38,467 nt of DNA from Gammaproteobacteria bacterium (GTDB lineage Bacteria > Pseudomonadota > Gammaproteobacteria > GCA-002705445 > GCA-002716945): contig NZZP01000003.1 of assembly GCA_002698665.1 (NCBI GenBank), forward strand, positions 1 to 38,467, in the 5' to 3' direction. Below the pieces are notes generated by a model. It made no database searches, was not told the DNA's origin, and worked only from the letters and a program-made list of their open reading frames with translations. The position numbers and the translations under genes were made by a program. Positions within the stretch are counted from its first letter, which is position 1. Each line of letters begins with the position of its first letter. Positions 35,338-38,467 of this stretch are shown here, in pieces.

Positions 35338-38178
35338 ATGAAAAAGAATATTTTTGTCAAAGGCGCAAGGACACATAATCTAAAAAATATAAATGTAGAA
35401 ATACCCCGGAATAAACTTGTAACAATTACAGGATTATCAGGATCTGGGAAATCATCTCTAGCTTTTGATACTATTTTTGCTGAAGGCCAAAGAAGGTACA
35501 TGGAGTCATTATCATCCTATGCCAGACAATTTCTTTCGATGATGGATAAACCTGATGTCGATGTAATAGAGGGTCTTTCACCAGCTATATCCATTGAACA
35601 AAAATCATCGTCACACAATCCTAGATCTACAGTAGGAACAGTTACAGAGATATATGACTATCTCAGATTATTGTATGCAAGAATTGGAATACCAAAGTGC
35701 CCAGAACATCAAATAGAACTTAAAGCAATGTCTGTGGATGATATGGCTAGAAGTATTTTTGAAAAATATAGTGATGCAAATATAATGATTCTAGCTCCTA
35801 TTGTGAAGAATCAAAAAGGTGAGCATATAAAACTACTAGAGAGCTTATCTCAACAAGGATATAGAAGGGTTAGAATAAATGATGAAATTATTGAAATTAT
35901 AGATATAACAAAAAACTTACTTAATCCGAAAGCAAAAAATAATATTGAACTTGTAATTGATAGATTGAAAGTATCAGAAGAGAATAAATTAAGAATAACA
36001 GAATCTATAGAAACAGCATCAAATGTCTCTAATGGGATAGTCTGTATTTATGATGCCAAGTCAAAAAAATTATCTGATACTTTTTCTACCAAACATTCTT
36101 GTCCAGTATGCGGTTTTTCAGTTTCAGAATTAGAGCCTAAACTTTTTTCATTCAATAGTCCGGCTGGAGCATGTGAAGCTTGTGATGGATTGGGTGTAAA
36201 AGAATATTTTGATCCTAATAAAATTATTGTTAATCAGGAATTAAGTCTATCAAAAGGAGCAATATATGGATGGGATGAGAAGAGCGCTTATTACAACCTG
36301 TTATTAAAAAGCTTATCTGAACATTATAAAGTTAATATAGACACTCCTTACCATAAATTATCTGAGAAATTTAAAAAAATATTATTTTTTGGTAGCGGCG
36401 ATGAAGTTATTAAGATGAAATATGTCAGAGGTTATAGAAAACGTGATCAAAGTGACTATGTGATTAAAGAGGAAATATGGGAAGGTGTCATAAAAAAATA
36501 TGAAAAACAATATGAGAATGGTTCTTACTCAACTAGGGATAGATTAGCTAAATACCTCAGTACAGATACATGTTCTGAGTGCTCCGGAACAAGATTAAAT
36601 GAAAAAAGCCGAAATGTAATAATATCTAATAAATCTATTAGTGACATCACATCACTAACTACAGAAGAGTGTTATGGATTTTTTAAAAACCTTAAATTAG
36701 AAGGGATGAAAAAAGAAATATCTAAAAAAATTATATTTGAGATTACAAGCAGACTGAGCTTTCTTGTAAATGTAGGATTGAATTATCTTACATTAGATAG
36801 AAGCGCTGAGACACTCTCTGGCGGAGAAGCTCAAAGAATAAGATTAGCAAGTCAAATAGGGTCTGGGTTGGTTGGTGTGATGTATATTCTAGATGAACCT
36901 TCAATTGGTCTTCATCAAAGGGATAATGATAAGTTGCTTCAAACTTTAGCTAATTTAAGGGAATTAGGTAATACAGTAATCGTTGTAGAGCATGATGAGG
37001 ACACAATACTTTCTTCAGACTATGTGGTTGATGTTGGACCAGGAGCGGGAAATCATGGAGGTCAAATTGTCTACTCTGGAATTCCTTCCAGTCTAACAAC
37101 AGCTAAAAATTCTCTAACTGGTGAGTATATTTCAGGTAAAAAATATATACCTGTACCGAAACATCGTACAAAGGCATCGAAGCAAAGAACATTGAAGATA
37201 TTTAATGCTACACATAACAATTTGAAAAATATTGATGTAGAGATTCCTATTGGTTTAATGACGTGTGTTACAGGTGTTTCTGGTTCAGGCAAATCAAGTT
37301 TGATAAATAATGTTTTATTTACATATATAGTTAATGATTTCCTTGGCAAAGATAATTCGCAATCTGGATGTAAACATATAACTGGTTTAGAGCATATAGA
37401 TAAAATCATTGAGATTGATCAAAGCCCAATAGGCAGGACTCCTCGATCAAATCCAGCAACATACACTGGAATTTTCTCACATATAAGAGATTTATTTACT
37501 CAGACACAAGAGGCAAGAGCGAGAGGATATAAAGCAGGAAGGTTCAGTTTTAATGTAAAGGGTGGTAGGTGTGATGCTTGTGATGGAGATGGTGTTATAA
37601 GAGTTGAAATGCATTTCTTATCCGATGTATATGTCAAATGCGATAAATGCGATGGAAAAAGATATAATGATCAAACACTGGAAATCCTTTTCAAAGGAAA
37701 AAATATAAATGATGTATTAAACTTTACTGTGAGTGAAGCATTAGAGTTCTTTGAAAATATTCCAATAATAAGTAAAAAACTTGAAATTTTAGATGAGGTT
37801 GGTCTGTCCTATATAAAATTAGGACAAAATGCTACAACATTATCCGGCGGGGAAGCCCAAAGAATAAAACTTGCCAAAGAACTCATAAAAAGAGATACCG
37901 GTAAAACGTTATATGTATTAGATGAACCTACAACCGGTTTGCACTTTCATGATGTATACAAATTACTTCAAGTACTAGATAAACTAAAAAGTAGAGGAAA
38001 TACATTAATTGTAATTGAACATAATTTGGAAGTAATAAAAACTGCAGACTGGATTATAGATTTAGGTCCTGAAGGTGGTATCAATGGGGGTGCTATAGTA
38101 ACTGAAGGCACACCAGAGTATATAGCACAACAAAAAAAATCACATACTGGTAGATTTTTAAAAACTAAACTAAAATAA
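35338..38178 (+). CDS. uvrA: Excinuclease ABC subunit A
   Basis: '[35 protein letters not shown]', '[19 protein letters not shown]', '[12 protein letters not shown]', zinc-finger CxxC motifs. Confidence 0.99.
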   Translation: MKKNIFVKGARTHNLKNINVEIPRNKLVTITGLSGSGKSSLAFDTIFAEGQRRYMESLSSYARQFLSMMDKPDVDVIEGLSPAISIEQKSSSHNPRSTVGTVTEIYDYLRLLYARIGIPKCPEHQIELKAMSVDDMARSIFEKYSDANIMILAPIVKNQKGEHIKLLESLSQQGYRRVRINDEIIEIIDITKNLLNPKAKNNIELVIDRLKVSEENKLRITESIETASNVSNGIVCIYDAKSKKLSDTFSTKHSCPVCGFSVSELEPKLFSFNSPAGACEACDGLGVKEYFDPNKIIVNQELSLSKGAIYGWDEKSAYYNLLLKSLSEHYKVNIDTPYHKLSEKFKKILFFGSGDEVIKMKYVRGYRKRDQSDYVIKEEIWEGVIKKYEKQYENGSYSTRDRLAKYLSTDTCSECSGTRLNEKSRNVIISNKSISDITSLTTEECYGFFKNLKLEGMKKEISKKIIFEITSRLSFLVNVGLNYLTLDRSAETLSGGEAQRIRLASQIGSGLVGVMYILDEPSIGLHQRDNDKLLQTLANLRELGNTVIVVEHDEDTILSSDYVVDVGPGAGNHGGQIVYSGIPSSLTTAKNSLTGEYISGKKYIPVPKHRTKASKQRTLKIFNATHNNLKNIDVEIPIGLMTCVTGVSGSGKSSLINNVLFTYIVNDFLGKDNSQSGCKHITGLEHIDKIIEIDQSPIGRTPRSNPATYTGIFSHIRDLFTQTQEARARGYKAGRFSFNVKGGRCDACDGDGVIRVEMHFLSDVYVKCDKCDGKRYNDQTLEILFKGKNINDVLNFTVSEALEFFENIPIISKKLEILDEVGLSYIKLGQNATTLSGGEAQRIKLAKELIKRDTGKTLYVLDEPTTGLHFHDVYKLLQVLDKLKSRGNTLIVIEHNLEVIKTADWIIDLGPEGGINGGAIVTEGTPEYIAQQKKSHTGRFLKTKLK

Positions 38179-38183
38179 GGTTA

Positions 38184-38467
38184 TTATTTCTTGATTAATT
38201 CTACAAATGCTTGAGGTGAGGCATCACCTAAATTATATCCATATTTTAAAATCCTTAAATAACCACCCGGAGAATCTTTGAATCTTGGGCCTAGGTCCTC
38301 AAACAACTTTTTTACGAGCTTCTTATTTCTAATCTTAGAATATGCAAGTCTTCTTCTCATCAAGGAATCAGTTTTAGCTAATGTAATTAAAGGCTCCGCA
38401 TATCTTCTTAGTTCTTTAGCCTTTGGAAGAGAAGTCTTAATTTTTTCAAATTCTAGTAACGAGAGCG
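38184..38467 (-). CDS. rplQ: 50S ribosomal protein L17, C-terminal part (N-terminus beyond window)
   Basis: Minus-strand translation ...[88 protein letters not shown]. Not in the ORF track. Confidence 0.95.
   Translation of the reverse strand, partial: LSLLEFEKIKTSLPKAKELRRYAEPLITLAKTDSLMRRRLAYSKIRNKKLVKKLFEDLGPRFKDSPGGYLRILKYGYNLGDASPQAFVELIKK

Noticed and set aside
37071-37409. 112-aa ORF opposite uvrA
   Set aside because: Antisense to a conserved UvrA ATPase region; no independent evidence of coding.
1-38467. CRISPR arrays, transposons, prophage, toxin-antitoxin or defence islands
   Set aside because: No regularly spaced direct repeats, transposase, integrase or defence-type proteins were recognised among the ORFs.

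Overview
This is a densely packed, AT-rich bacterial chromosomal window. Gene content and order (yhdP-nit-tldD, holA-proA-nadD-rsfS, leuS/lptE, lnt-corC-ybeY-phoH-miaB, ssb-uvrA-rplQ) point to a streamlined gammaproteobacterium. No rRNA, tRNA, CRISPR array, phage or transposase was recognised. Most of the window is housekeeping. It also holds a multi-subunit Mrp/Mbh-type cation/proton antiporter operon (about 3.5-10.6 kb) in which the MrpA C-terminal module is a separate gene, and a putative peroxide/iron-stress locus (about 21.5-24.4 kb) with an Irr-like Fur-family regulator, DUF3501, a GlpC-like Fe-S protein and a rubrerythrin lacking the rubredoxin domain. Most notable observations: (1) an ICE/Irr-box-like palindrome sits on the -10 of a near-consensus promoter for rubrerythrin, with a second Fur-box-like palindrome at the divergent pyrD promoter; (2) a strong hairpin between rubrerythrin and the Fe-S gene could act as an attenuator or processing site; (3) two genes, nadD and the MrpA-C/DUF4040 gene, can only be full length if translation starts at AUU or AUA, and the supplied ORF track truncates both; (4) the NadC-like protein has a ModD-like PHR variant of the active-site motif; (5) there are perfect inverted repeats just upstream of the first gene and of uvrA.
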